From Diadema setosum (Eukaryota > Echinodermata > Echinoidea > Diadematoida > Diadematidae), in contig CM067059.1 in NCBI GenBank assembly GCA_033980235.1, positions 14,704,100 to 14,768,099 on the forward strand: a DNA stretch of 64,000 nt. The letters run 5' to 3'. Of this stretch, positions 34,858-45,920 are shown piece by piece (position 1 is the stretch's first letter; every line of letters starts with the position of its first letter). The notes beneath the pieces are model-generated. The model did no database searches and was not told the origin of the DNA. It saw only the letters and a list, made by a program, of their open reading frames with translations. A program made the position numbers and the translations under genes.

Positions 34858-35196
34858 TTGTGAGATATTCAGAAACCACTCTATGAGATGTCAAAGAGCA
34901 TGCAATTCTAAGGGATATCAAAATTTTATTTGATGAAAATCGGTTTTGAAATGGCTGAGATATCCAAAAACAAGGTGAAACAAAAGACCCTGATAAAGTT
35001 GTGGCATGTCGCCTTTTATTATTAGCACTTTTTTTGATATCTCAGCCATTTGAAAACCAATTTTCATCAAATAAACGTTGAATCCTTCTTAAAATTACAT
35101 GCTCTTTCATATTTCATAAGAGGCTTTTCATTATCTAACTTAGGAATGTTCAAAACATGAATCCCCACCTCAACCAGTACTGTACAGTCCCTTTAA
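34858..35196. mobile_element. Second family of TTAA-type foldback element (partial)
   Basis: An imperfect inverted repeat. TTTGATGAAAATCGG...GGCTGAGATATC (about 34930-34965) pairs with GATATCTCAGCC...CCAATTTTCATCAAA (about 35037-35071). The similarity extends outward over AAAGAGCATG.AATT.TAAG. The right edge reads CAGTACTGTACAGTCCCTTTAA (35176-35197), a terminus ending in TTAA. The matching left terminus is unclear; TTTAAAGAGTCC near 34465 is one candidate, which would make the element about 730 bp. Confidence 0.62.
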
Positions 35197-35499
35197 GTCT
35201 TAAAAATCTTAAAAATTCAAAATCCCAACTCCTATATCACTTTGAAAGTCGTGTCAGTTATGCATTTCATTTCATTCATTTTATTTTCCATTTCCAAATC
35301 AGATGATATTGCATCTATGCTATAGTTGACTCCACACTTGGCAAACGACACCGACAGCGTGATGGAAATTTATTATGAATGTTTTTCTAAAGACCATTCC
35401 TTATCTCTTGATTGGCCTGCTTTACTCAAGTTTTCCCCTCTTTTTGATTCGACATCAGACCACAATCCAATAAGAGTGGATACAATGCCACTCTTTTTT

Positions 35500-35610
35500 C
35501 TGTTCACTGATTCCAAAGAAGAGAGACAGAGCAAGAGAGATAGACAGAGAGAAAGAGAGAGAGAGAGGGGATGAAACAAAGTAAGTAAGAAAGAAAGAAA
35601 GATAAGAGGG
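35500..35610. repeat. GA-rich tract
   Basis: AGAGAG and AAGAAAGAAAG runs. ORFs here on both strands are low-complexity artefacts. Confidence 0.85.
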
Positions 35611-35639
35611 ACATACACCATTCACTTCAACAAAAGAAA

Positions 35640-35960
35640 ATTTTCCTCAGGTATATACATTTGGAGGCATTACCGTGCGGGGGTTCAGCGCACTAAAGCG
35701 ACAAAATGTGTGCATATCGATGATTCGCGATTAGGAAAATGAAAGCGAACCCCTCCGATCCGCGAGACGTAGATTGCATCCACCCATACCCACTGCTAAG
35801 CAAGACAAAGCTGATGAATTGTGCGGTTACCTGGACGCGCGAGGCTCCCAGCTCGCGACCAAGGAAAGCGGAGAAAGGCGGGTACGGCAGGAAATTACCG
35901 CCTCACTCCAGAGATTTTAAGCAAATTGATGCACGACGTGGAAATGTATATAAACAATTA
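35640..35960. promoter_or_regulatory. GC-richer island in intron 1; candidate cis-regulatory module
   Basis: Unique sequence with raised CpG content and no convincing reading frame. Composition-based candidate only. Confidence 0.25.
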
Positions 35961-38900
35961 TAATCGCGTCGGGTTTTTCGCCTATTGTTTAAACGCTAAT
36001 AACATACGCACATTTTATTCCATCAATCAAAGGATTTCAGATTTAAATCCCCAGCTCATGTGCACTTATGCAATCAATCTGTTGATGCTTGAAAGGGAAT
36101 TCTGGGACTGTGGGAAAATGAAAATATAAAGGTCTTTCTAACTTCTTGTTACACAATAGTCTTGAATTCTTACGCGATGTAGAAGTGTGATTCACGAAAC
36201 CGTCAGTAAAGGGATTAGATAGAAAATACTCAGTACCAGCACTTGGGAGCTAAAATTAGTCCTTTGCTTGTCACAATATATTGATTTCCCAAAGCTTGTT
36301 GGCATTATTGCGTTAGCAGAAGAACCTAGAGACGCGTTCAATCAACATCAAATTGTAAGCCTGTCATAATCCCACATAATGGATCGAAAATACGAAGTAC
36401 CTTGATTTTACAGTTTCGTTTGTTCTTCGTCAAAACTCAAATAACTTGATAAAATGCACTTGAGATTGTGTGCAATTATTCATGCGGCTAATGAATAACT
36501 AGCACTTCCTACGTTTGGGGTAAATGACTTCTGTGGTAACGCCATAGAGTCGATTTTATAAGTCTTATTTTGTTTAAATTCCAAGTTTCATATAAGTCAC
36601 TGGAGTGGCTTGAAAAGTTCAAGCAGCTGTAAGTTGATTATCAAGTTACGATTTTATTTCTTTATATTATTATAATAGATGAATGCTCAGCTTCGATTAC
36701 TTAATACGCGGCCATATACACTTTGAAAGATGTGGAGCAGTTTGAGTTTTGTTTAATTTAACATGGAAGCCATTTCGCTTTCACTTTGTTGAGATAGATA
36801 TACGAATAGTTTAAAACCGATTCATTAATCTAACATGAATTCAATTATAAGTATACTAGTAGTCTATAAAGGAAACCCTCAGTAAGAAAAAAAGTTTCCA
36901 GGAGACAACAACAGCTGTCGTTTGAACGGAAATACGGTTAACATGGTGTGGTTTCCTTCTCTTAAATGGACGTAATCAATGCTCAACTATCGTTTGCATA
37001 TTCTCAACAATATACGTATAGCATTTATTTGTTTCGTAAAGAATGTGTATTGATGCCATGAACAAATACTACAGATAATCAAGCCATGGGAATATCCTGT
37101 TTGAAACGCATAAAGCTTTTACACACACACAAAAAAAAGTCAACCAAAACTTACATCTTCTTCCTACAGGCTTCGACATTAACTACTCCAGATCACTGAA
37201 GAGTTACTGGTGTCTCACGGATTTTTTTTTTTTTAATTTCTGCAACTTTCGAGTCATTGAGTAATACTACTTCTCTGTCGTTAACCTATCATATTCCTAA
37301 GGTGCAAAGCCTAAGATATCATTGCGCGGATTGAATAATTTGTTTCAAACATTTCCGTATACTTTCAATATTTCGCATCTTTTACTTTACATTGTAATGC
37401 AATTTATGCAATCATCTGTCTGTAGAATATTTTATGTTTCTGCTGGAAATTTAATGAATGAATACGCTCAAAACATTAGTGAAGTTTACTACGTTCACAT
37501 TAACTTTCGACTTGTCCATTTATCTTGGTTTTCATTTCTCATCTTCAAAACACATGTGATCTAAAATGAAATTGTTCTTAAAAAAAGTCTCCTCAAATGT
37601 GAAGTAGAGTTAAGTTCTATGTATACCGGTTTTAGACATCGGGTGTATGATCGATATGTTACAATAGATTGCATGCTTCATTTAATCTCTTGCATTGTTT
37701 GTCCCTAACATTATTGTGAAAACAATGCTGGAAGCTACTCGCTATGTTTAAGTTTGAATGACAAGTTACATATTAGATTGAGGAAACTTGCCGGATTATC
37801 TATTCTTAAAATAATCTTTTGCTTGGAAGTGACGAAATCGTTTAGGAAGAGGTGAGTTCGGCAGTTAGGCTTCTTTTATAAGATGTTCCACAAATATGTC
37901 GTGACTATAATAATTCATCTTTTCGGAACTCATATTGATTTTTGTTATATATTTAACGTAAACTTTTCGACAAGCAGAATAAGAGGATTAGGAAAGAATA
38001 GTGCTGAGAAAAGGAGAATAATCAATATCACTTTGAAGTGGCTGGAGCGTTAAACAACAAATAATAGTGAGCAAGGTACCAGAAATGGTTACAGGTTCAA
38101 AACTTTTTTTCTTGTTACCATCGGCAACCCATTGGTACGAATAATGTCCATGCCTGGTTTACATGATGGACTTTAGAGGGTCTTACCCCGATGGGTTAAC
38201 GGATGTGAAGACGGACAGGCTAGTGTGAGTGTGTCATTCGTAAATACACTGGGGCGGCAAACGTGATGAGAACTTGGAGAATGATACAGGCGTTTGACCT
38301 TGAGAGGGACTCGCTACCGGAGGCTCACTTCCCTTGATGCATGCTGAAGATATTTTGGTATCATTTTATTCCAGATACAAGCATATTCTCTAGTCTTTAA
38401 AATGAACCCAAACATCAAGAGCTGCTTCTTCGCATAACTTACATTCCCACATGAATATTTCTGTATCTACAAGGACATTATTATGAATCGTGAATTTTGT
38501 TCTTTTTCAATTCGTTAATTACGTCTAATTTTCATCCAACAATTAACCAGTGTTCACTCAAGATCAGTTGTAATTTTCTTATGTTATGTTCTGAGGAAGA
38601 AATAAATGAAAAATTGAATGGAATGAAATATCACATTATTTCATTATATTTTGCTAAATAAATTATTTAGGACGATACCATCGATCACCCTCGATGTATC
38701 ACTCATCGTTATATCTTAAACATTACTTGCAACGTCTATGATTTCATATTAATCCAATTCATTTAATCAGCTGAATGGAACAGGCCGAACTTTAAAAGAA
38801 CTTGTAGGACGGGATCCATAATGTATGCCACAATGTAAATTCTAGCTGTCCATTACAAATTAATGTATGCAATACGTTTTGTCACTACTCTATGGAAATC

Positions 38901-39939
38901 ATCTACCTTTGATCTACCTTTCCTTAACACAGTTATGAGGGGGTTATGGAACATTCTTTGTTATGCATTTCAAGCGATGTTGATTATAAGACCACAATAA
39001 TCAAGAGGAAAAACAATATGACGATCATATATACAAATTATTATCCAGAAACTATAATATCCTCGTCAATTTTCATGTCGTAATTTGGACAAACACAAGT
39101 CAGTGTGTTGACGGGAGATTTAAAATAGATGACGAACCCCAAAACATTGAACTCAAGTCCAAAAGACGTCATGCGTCCTGCGCGTGAGGTTCATTCCATT
39201 CACACCATGCTGATGGCCTGAAGGCCCCTGTCTCAGCAAACACAATGGTCACGTGCAAACAGCAAAAGTTTGATATAAGATGAGTTCGTGTTGGTCAATT
39301 TAAAACAAAGATTGCTGTCTACCCAACTGAAAATCGATGCGTATGTCTGCCCTTGAACTCCTTTATTTTGACTATGAAAATTAAACGCATAAATCAAAAT
39401 GTTGGTAAAATAGAATGGATAATGATGAGTTTTGATGACGCTTCAAATATCCTTTGTGAGCCATTTGTTCAATGTAAACATTTCAGTATGAAATGTGATA
39501 AGCATTTGCGTCAACGAAAACAGTAATAAAAATTATTCAATTCAAGGCGGAAAGAAGTCAACAACTGTCATATTTGTTCCAGTTCCCTAGATACCGTAGA
39601 AATAGTTACACGCATTTCTACATCAAAAGAAATGATGAAGTATCAGCGTTGTGGCATGAATAGGTAAATCGTTTGGTGTGCTTGTCATTATTAAGAATTC
39701 AATACTTGTATAAATGTGTGATGTTTGTCAAGAAGCAATGTGTATATGTATGTGTGTGTGTTTTATCAAACAGTCAGCATGTGATATTCACAAAGGAATA
39801 GTTGCTGAATTTAAGAGAAACATTATTTGAATCAAATACAAAATATTTGTACTACAGAAACCCTCAACTCGCCAATTCCATCTCGACATTCTAGCTGAAA
39901 TAGCAATGACAAATTCATGAAATTCTTCCGTCGAGATGC
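35961..39939. other. AT-rich intronic sequence, nothing recognised
   Basis: No repeats beyond short poly(T)/(A). A LINE-tail-like phrase (GAGGAAGAAATAAATGAAA, about 38592) is too short to call. Confidence 0.6.
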
Positions 39940-40134
39940 TTTCATTGCAACTGATTGACAAATTGCCATGCATCGACGTAAATAAGCACTGAATTGATCA
40001 GTGCTTTAGTAGTAGCCATGATAAAAAATCATAGGCGTACATACTCGAATTATAACGCGTACTACTAAAACACTGATCAATTCAGTGTTTATTTACGTCG
40101 ATGCAGGGCAATTTGTCAATCAGTTGCAATGAAA
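39940..40134. repeat. Large inverted repeat (arms about 75 bp) close to vsx exon 1
   Basis: TTTCATTGCAACTGATTGAC at 39940 is the reverse complement of GTCAATCAGTTGCAATGAAA ending at 40134. Pairing continues inward through AAATTGCC.TGCATCGACG, TAAATAA.CACTGAATTGATC and AGTG.TTT(A)AGTAGTA. The loop is about 45 bp. The arms differ at a few positions. It lies 441 bp downstream of the exon 1 donor in transcription direction. Confidence 0.93.
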
Positions 40135-40574
40135 ACAATGACTTACTTTCAAGTGTCAGCAGCCGACGGATACTTGAATCTTATTATGCTATCATATATA
40201 TTTTTTTAAATGTCAGCAAGAGTATTGCATTTGTGTATACAATATACATGGCTGCAAAGTAATACTTGCTCTCTGCATTATAACATTACACTTTTGCACA
40301 GTTGTCTACATCTTACTTTCGGATCTTTATTATTTATGTCATGTTGTTTTGTCCTCCTAAGAAGGATGGTGTCTGTCTGCTCCTTTGAACATTGTCATGA
40401 TCTATAATTATGACACATAGATGAAAAATCACTCTTTTTCACATCCCAGAAAACGGCTAGACATTTATATTGTGTGATAGTTTGACCCTAGTCATTCATA
40501 AAGAGCTGATAAACAAGGGATGATGATGATGACAAAAGCGGAATCAAAGTAAAAGTAAACCATTTGTGTCTTAC
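40135..40574. other. Intron 1 start region (next to exon 1)
   Basis: AT-rich sequence with no special feature other than the donor GTAAGA at its right edge. Confidence 0.6.
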
Positions 40575-41010
40575 CACTGCGCGCTTCAGACAACGCTGGT
40601 AAACCAGTTGGACTTCGAGCTTGCTGCACGAAGCTGCTGTGCATCGCCAAGGCGGCCAGGGTGGCGTGATCGTATCCCGCCGAAGCCTTGGCGGCGGCGA
40701 AGTAGAGCGAGGCGGTGGAAGGATGTATGGTGGGCAGACAGGACGCCACGCTAGCGATGGTTGGATGGCCCGCCGCGGCGGCCGCCATCAGCGGAGAGAT
40801 GAGCGGTCGGGGAGGGAAGATCTCCCGCGTCTTTGGTTGCTCTTGGCGACCAAGACCCAGCAGCTCGTGGATGGCGAAGGAGGACCGCTGGTGACCCGGC
40901 GACGTCCCGTGGATGGGAGACGTGGCCGTCGGAACCGACACACGTGGTTGACCGCCATGACCACCGGACAAGGTGATCGATGACGACGGACTTAGTGTTT
41001 CACCTGTCAT
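40575..41010 (-). CDS. vsx: vsx (Chx10-like) homeobox gene, exon 1: start codon and octapeptide
   Basis: This exon encodes the first 145 residues plus one base of a paired-like homeodomain transcription factor of the Vsx1/Vsx2 family, nuclear regulators of retinal and interneuron fate in other animals. The protein opens MTGETLSPS; vertebrate Vsx proteins also begin MTG. Residues 45-53, FAIHELLGL, match the family's eh1-like octapeptide, which recruits Groucho-type co-repressors. The rest is Ser/Pro/Gly-rich, then Ala/His-rich (about 70-130). The start is supported by an in-frame TGA at 41034-41032, eight codons upstream, and an A at -3. The exon ends AGTG followed by the donor GTAAGA, phase 1, which joins exactly to exon 2. 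Codons are far more GC-rich than the surrounding DNA. Identity rests on the octapeptide together with the homeodomain in exon 3. Confidence 0.9.
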
Positions 41011-41450
41011 AATTACGGGTTTGATCAGTTGTCACTTCAGAGCAAATGTTTCAATTATTGAGACCTTTAATTGTTCATGTGTAACTGTCTGATGCTGAAT
41101 CTTGTTAACATTTCCCTCGAGAGTTGGCTGTAGAATCCTCGGTAAAAACTTGTATTTTCTTTAAAGAAACGCTGCTAAACATTACTGTAAACATCTACAG
41201 TATGTCGATGTCCACCTGTGTATCGGGATTAACAAACGTGCTGCATCGTCTCAATCACACGGACAGAGACCCTCAATTGAAAGTCACTCGCCAGAAATCC
41301 GGAAATTGAAGCACTTCGCGATTTGTAGCCCTCATCAAAAAATAATAATGCCCCGTCGCTGAATCGAGACGCTCCAATGAGAATCAAAGAGGAGGACGAG
41401 GAGGAGGTGGAGGAGAGAGAAGGGGGAGGTGCAAGGAAAACACTGGGAGA
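41011..41450 (-). other. vsx: Predicted vsx 5' UTR
   Basis: Lies between the start codon and the TATA-like box. On the vsx strand it includes a CT-rich stretch (the GAGGAGGACGAGGAGG block near 41390 read in reverse). The in-frame TGA at 41034-41032 is inside it. The length of about 440 nt is inferred from the TATA position, and a further upstream non-coding exon is possible. Confidence 0.35.
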
Positions 41451-41477
41451 GTGGACAGAAGTACCGGGCTGGAGTGA

Positions 41478-41485
41478 TTTATATA
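41478..41485 (-). promoter_or_regulatory. vsx: TATA-like box of vsx
   Basis: On the minus strand this reads CGCTATATAAATC, a good TATA consensus, with transcription expected to begin about 30 bp downstream near 41450. Such matches are not rare in AT-rich DNA; here it sits in a locally GC-richer stretch. Confidence 0.38.
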
Positions 41486-42200
41486 GCGAGTGATTGAGAA
41501 GAGGCGCTATTGTGGTGGCACTGCGGGGTGGCTCCTTCTTGGTGTGTGTGGTGGAATCTTACAATGATGTCCCCTCGGTGTGCGCGACCAATAGAGGAAC
41601 ACACCTCTTAACTCGTTGACTCCAAATAGCTCTTTTAAAGATTCTGAAGAGGGAAAGGGGGTAGGAGCCGAATGTCTTCTTTCTTTCTCTTCTGATCGGG
41701 CACTTACTATCGAACAGACGTCTCCAGCTAACAATGGGAGGAAGAATCGTGAATTGGTGTATGACTGATCCTCTCCGTAATTAGCTATTGTCTAAAGTTT
41801 GCTAATGAGGACAGCAAGATATTTGACAATCCCCGTCGAGCCCACCCGTACTGGTGTCCCGCTACTTCTTGTGGTCCCCCTTTTTTAACCCTCGCTGTTC
41901 TCTTTCTGATCTCTGTCAATCAAACTTTGCCAATCAAACCGAGCGAGAGGGAAGAGACTCGAGGGTAGGTTTCTATTCGACACAGCGATTGGTTGTCGAG
42001 AGAATGACGTGCAAGCTACTTGTGAGAGAAGCGCCCAAGCTTCCATCTCGTCAGGGGATGACGAGAGAGGGAATATTAACCATTCTTTATATCTCTCTAC
42101 TCTCTGTCTGTTCGTCTGTCTGTCTCTCTTCATTTCTCCCTCACTCTCTGTCACAAACACATACACACACATACGCACAGTCACACCATAAAAATATTTA
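41486..42200 (-). promoter_or_regulatory. vsx: vsx proximal upstream region
   Basis: Moderately GC-rich, unique sequence upstream of the TATA-like box. It contains TAATTAGC at 41778-41785, the motif reported as bound by Chx10/Vsx proteins, so autoregulation is possible. Further up is a CT/CA microsatellite-like tract (about 42095-42185). Confidence 0.35.
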
Positions 42201-43118
42201 ACAAGATCCGGGCGAACAAAGTGAACTGGATTGCGTTCGTGTGTATTATTATAATAAAGTATATTTCTGTTACAATATACTTTTGTTCGCGTTTAAGGTC
42301 ACAATCAACCGTCGGGGTGTCTTGATTCTAATCTCATGCTGTTGATTCCACATAATGCTGAGAGTCATTTCGAGCGCGAAATAGACATAAAGCAATATTG
42401 TTGGTCAGTCTTCTCGTGCGACATGAGCCAGGAACTCCTCTCTGCGAAGATAGTGATCTGATTTTATATTTCCTGCGAACAAGAAGTGTTCGACCGGTAA
42501 TCTTGTTAGGAGGATCCAGTTCTGCTTTACTCGGTACGTGGTATCTTTATCTCGTCAGCCGTAATAACACATCGTTATTCGGAGACTGGTCCAATGCAAG
42601 ATGTTGCGCCACAAGTACTCATGAATCGGAGATGCTTTGAATCAGGCGTGAAAGTTTCAATTGGTTTCCTGTTATCACTGAGTAAGTGTGATTATTTATT
42701 GGCAGCGAGTCATATCGTCACAAATTATCATATTTTTTTAACCAAAATATGAACATTCACAAACACACAATACGTTTATAATTACTCATACATTATATAC
42801 ACGGAATGTGTATACGCAGAATGTGCATATTGATTATGATCTCTTAATATAACATTAATTTAACCGATGAAGGCATAAGGTCTGAGAATAAAGGTTATAG
42901 AATCAATGATATGTGCTGGACAGAACGTCGTTTATCCAAGCATGTGGATCTTTGTCTTTGGATACTATAGCATATCTCTTTGTATTGTTAGAGAAGGGTT
43001 TCCATGAATGGCAACTCAGAAGATTTTCGAGATTTCACTTATTTCCCCACCTTGAACACCAGCAGTGTTTTGACAGAAAATTTGGTCAGTGCTACATAGT
43101 GGCTGGAAGATTTAAAAT

Positions 43119-43119
<1 letters not shown>
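42201..43119. other. Upstream AT-rich sequence, nothing recognised
   Basis: No repeats or coding potential noticed. Confidence 0.6.
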
Positions 43120-43171
<52 letters not shown>

Positions 43172-43190
43172 CAACAACAACAACAACAAA
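43120..43190. repeat. (TAA)n followed by (CAA)n trinucleotide microsatellite
   Basis: TAA units to about 43168, then CAA units to 43190. Confidence 0.96.
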
Positions 43191-45349
43191 TTTATCCAAT
43201 GGTATTATTTTTGTCACTTCAAAACAATGGATTTACAGGGCATTGGCTATTATTCGCAGATATATCCATGTAATTAGAACCATTATAAATATATTGTATT
43301 AGTCATTATTAGGGTGCAAAATATTGCTGTGGTGTGGACCAAAATATAAATGCACTCAAGAGAATGGGGGCACTATAAAACGTAAAACGGGAGGCTATTG
43401 CGGATTCACGTGTAACCCACCATTTTGCACACTTGACCTTGCGATGATGAAATCAATTGAAATAATGATGAAAATTTTGGTTCATCGCACCTCTATGTAA
43501 AAAGGAACAACTGAAACGACTGATCAGTTTCTAAGAGGTAGGACCAATCACAGAGAGGAAAAAAAAAAGCAGATCTCTCGCGCTCCAGATCGTTGAAAAG
43601 ACTGGTGCTAAACGCTGATGTGATTGTTTAAAAGGTCGTACAGTAGTGGGAGATGGATTGGAGTTTATCAGTGCATTCCAATCCATTTCATCGCATGAAA
43701 ACCCCAGCAAGTAATTGAATCATGGCCACAAGTGCGGACTCTCTGTCCTCAAAGTCAATCGGGGTCCAAGTTCACAGGAACGTTACGCATATTCTAACAC
43801 TGCATCCCATCGGCGTTTGGGCCAACATGGTACTGCTTACTGTTTATAAGAAGGAATATTGTAGATAATGTCAAAGAAGGGGTGAAAAGTAGATGAACGT
43901 ACAGCAAAAAGAGCAAGGGGGGGGGGAATAAAGGGCTGACATGCGAACAATCTAAGGTGCAAAAGGCATGACAGCGATGGCCTTGACGCGCCTTTATGAC
44001 TGTGTGAAAGAAGATAAGAAAAAGAACAGCGATTTTTGTGAGAACGACCTTAAATATCTAATCAAGCTGAATGATATCGATTAACACACAATTCAGGTGA
44101 TCGATCGATATCTGTTCAGACAGGCATCTACTTTCCTTTGTGTCATCTTGTATCCGATCTTGTGTACGTTAGACCTTCAATATTTCAAGTGAGCCCTAAT
44201 TGCTGTACACCTATGTCGTCATAAGCATCTATCGGGCAGCACTAGCGATGCGGAACTCATGTTAACATAAAATCGCTGACATCTTTCACTCTAAAAGTGT
44301 TTTGTTGACATTTTGCAATAAGGAATCGTTACAGTCACCATAAAGTCAATAAAGCGCACTTCATAGAGATGAAAAGACCCACAAATTACATGTGTGCGTG
44401 GATGGGATCTTTTTGGGCGGACTGTCGTGCATATTTTTTTCGCTCCGTACTACATCACGTCATGTCTGTCCCTGGGTTAAACCTTTCCAAGATATTGCTC
44501 AGTATAGTCTTCATGTCGAGTTTACGTCATGATCAATCTCTTAGAAGATAATTCCAAGATAAGCGTTAAAAGGAATACTTGTCAACTTCTAACTTCTTAT
44601 GTAAAAAGAAAACCCAGATATGATTTTTGTCGTTTGTTTTCTTCTTGTTTTTACGAAATGATAGGTATTCCTATAAGCCCCTCCCGCTTCTGCACCTCAA
44701 AGCAATGCACCTTTTGGAGAGGGGAAAAACACACCAAATTAAGAAGAAGAAGAAGAAGAAGAAAAAGAAAAAAAAAGACAATTTAAAAAAAGTCGGGGTG
44801 GGGATGAAGGTGTCAATGTATTGTCATGGTAACATATGTCAATTTGACAATTTGAATTTGTGTTATCAGACTGACAACAAGTTTGTGATAACAAGGGATT
44901 CTTTATGCTTTATTTTCTGTTTTGACATAATGAAGTTCGCGTAGAACGTTAAGATCTGTTACATAACCTCTGAGACTTTGGTTTTAAAATGAATAATCGT
45001 GATACGAGAAATAAAGCAAAGACACAATTAATTTACGCATTGATGCAGTTCTATTTTGTCAGACTGGAAGGATTATGTAAACTCAAGTCAAGCAGATTGT
45101 TTGCTAGCAAAATATTGTAGTCACAAGCTTAGCAGTTTTTAATGACCTACTTACCAATACTTGATTTGGATTGCATGTGACGCTAACGTGTTGCTACCAC
45201 AAGGTGAGAGCTATGCAGTTTCTTATACTTACATTATTATTTCTTATATTTCGTTGTGATATATGAATCTACTTTCACACCCTTGGTAGATTTGAAGATC
45301 ATGCTCATACTACACCGAGTATGTTGATGACAGAATGACAAAGATGGGA
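43191..45349. other. Upstream sequence, no gene; (GAA)n at 44741-44778
   Basis: AT-rich. A G run at about 43918-43927 and a GAA tract that gives spurious Lys/Arg-rich ORFs. Confidence 0.6.
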
Positions 45350-45920
45350 AAAACTGTGAATGTTATCATTTTTCAGTGGCGCCCATGTCTCTTTTCAACA
45401 ATGGAACTTGCGCGCACCTAATTACTCAATTCAAAACTTTGTCCGCGATGCGTCACATTTCCAAAGGGCCACCTCGGCATATGTGACTTTAATATGCCCA
45501 ATTGCACTGCCTCGTTACGTTCCCCCGGCAAGGGTGAGGCAATTAGCAGCGCTCAAGCGTTTGTGAGTACAAATAATTTCCCGCCAAAATGTAGCTCGGG
45601 GGCAAGACAGACGATCGGGCAGAGATGCTCGAGTCAAGTGGTGTTATGTCTTGCTGCCGCGACAGTGTTTGTATGCTTTCGTGGCTGGTTGTCATCTCCA
45701 AACTGGCGTACTTAGGTGATCAGTTATGTATTTTTTCCTTCTTTCTCTCTTTCTCCCCTCCAAACCATGCCCAACCAGTTCCCGGAAACGCTCTGCAAAT
45801 TGTGAGCACAGGTTGCAGTGGATGCACCATAAAGCAGCTCTCCACATTGCAATTTGCAATTGTCTTGCTACGAGGAGGTTTTCACGTCAACAATAAGGAC
45901 GGCCTTCTTACATGACGTGC
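45350..45920. promoter_or_regulatory. GC-richer island upstream of vsx; candidate cis-regulatory module
   Basis: Unique sequence with clustered motifs: CCTAATTACT (45417), GCAATTAGCAGC (about 45538) and TTTCCCGCCAAAA (45577-45589), a full E2F-type site. It lies about 4.4 kb upstream of the start codon. Motif presence is seen; function is inferred. Confidence 0.35.

Larger units (their letters stand above)
19680..40574 (-). other. vsx: vsx intron 1 (about 20.9 kb)
   Basis: Runs from donor GTAAGA after exon 1 to the acceptor TCCTTGTAG before exon 2, with matching phase 1. It contains microsatellites, a minisatellite, three MITE-like elements, a large inverted repeat and several GC-richer islands, listed separately. 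Confidence 0.88.

Noticed and set aside
38575..38635. GAGGAAGAAATAAATGAAA phrase (and a similar one near 50435) as LINE 3' ends
   Set aside because: Reminiscent of LINE tails but only about 20 bp, without any adjacent ORF or 3' UTR similarity that I could confirm.
40566..40983. Plus-strand ORFs of 62 and 120 codons over vsx exon 1
   Set aside because: Antisense shadows of the GC-rich coding exon; Arg/Gly-rich artefact.
44529..44944. Lys-rich ORFs near 44740
   Set aside because: Created by a (GAA)n tract.
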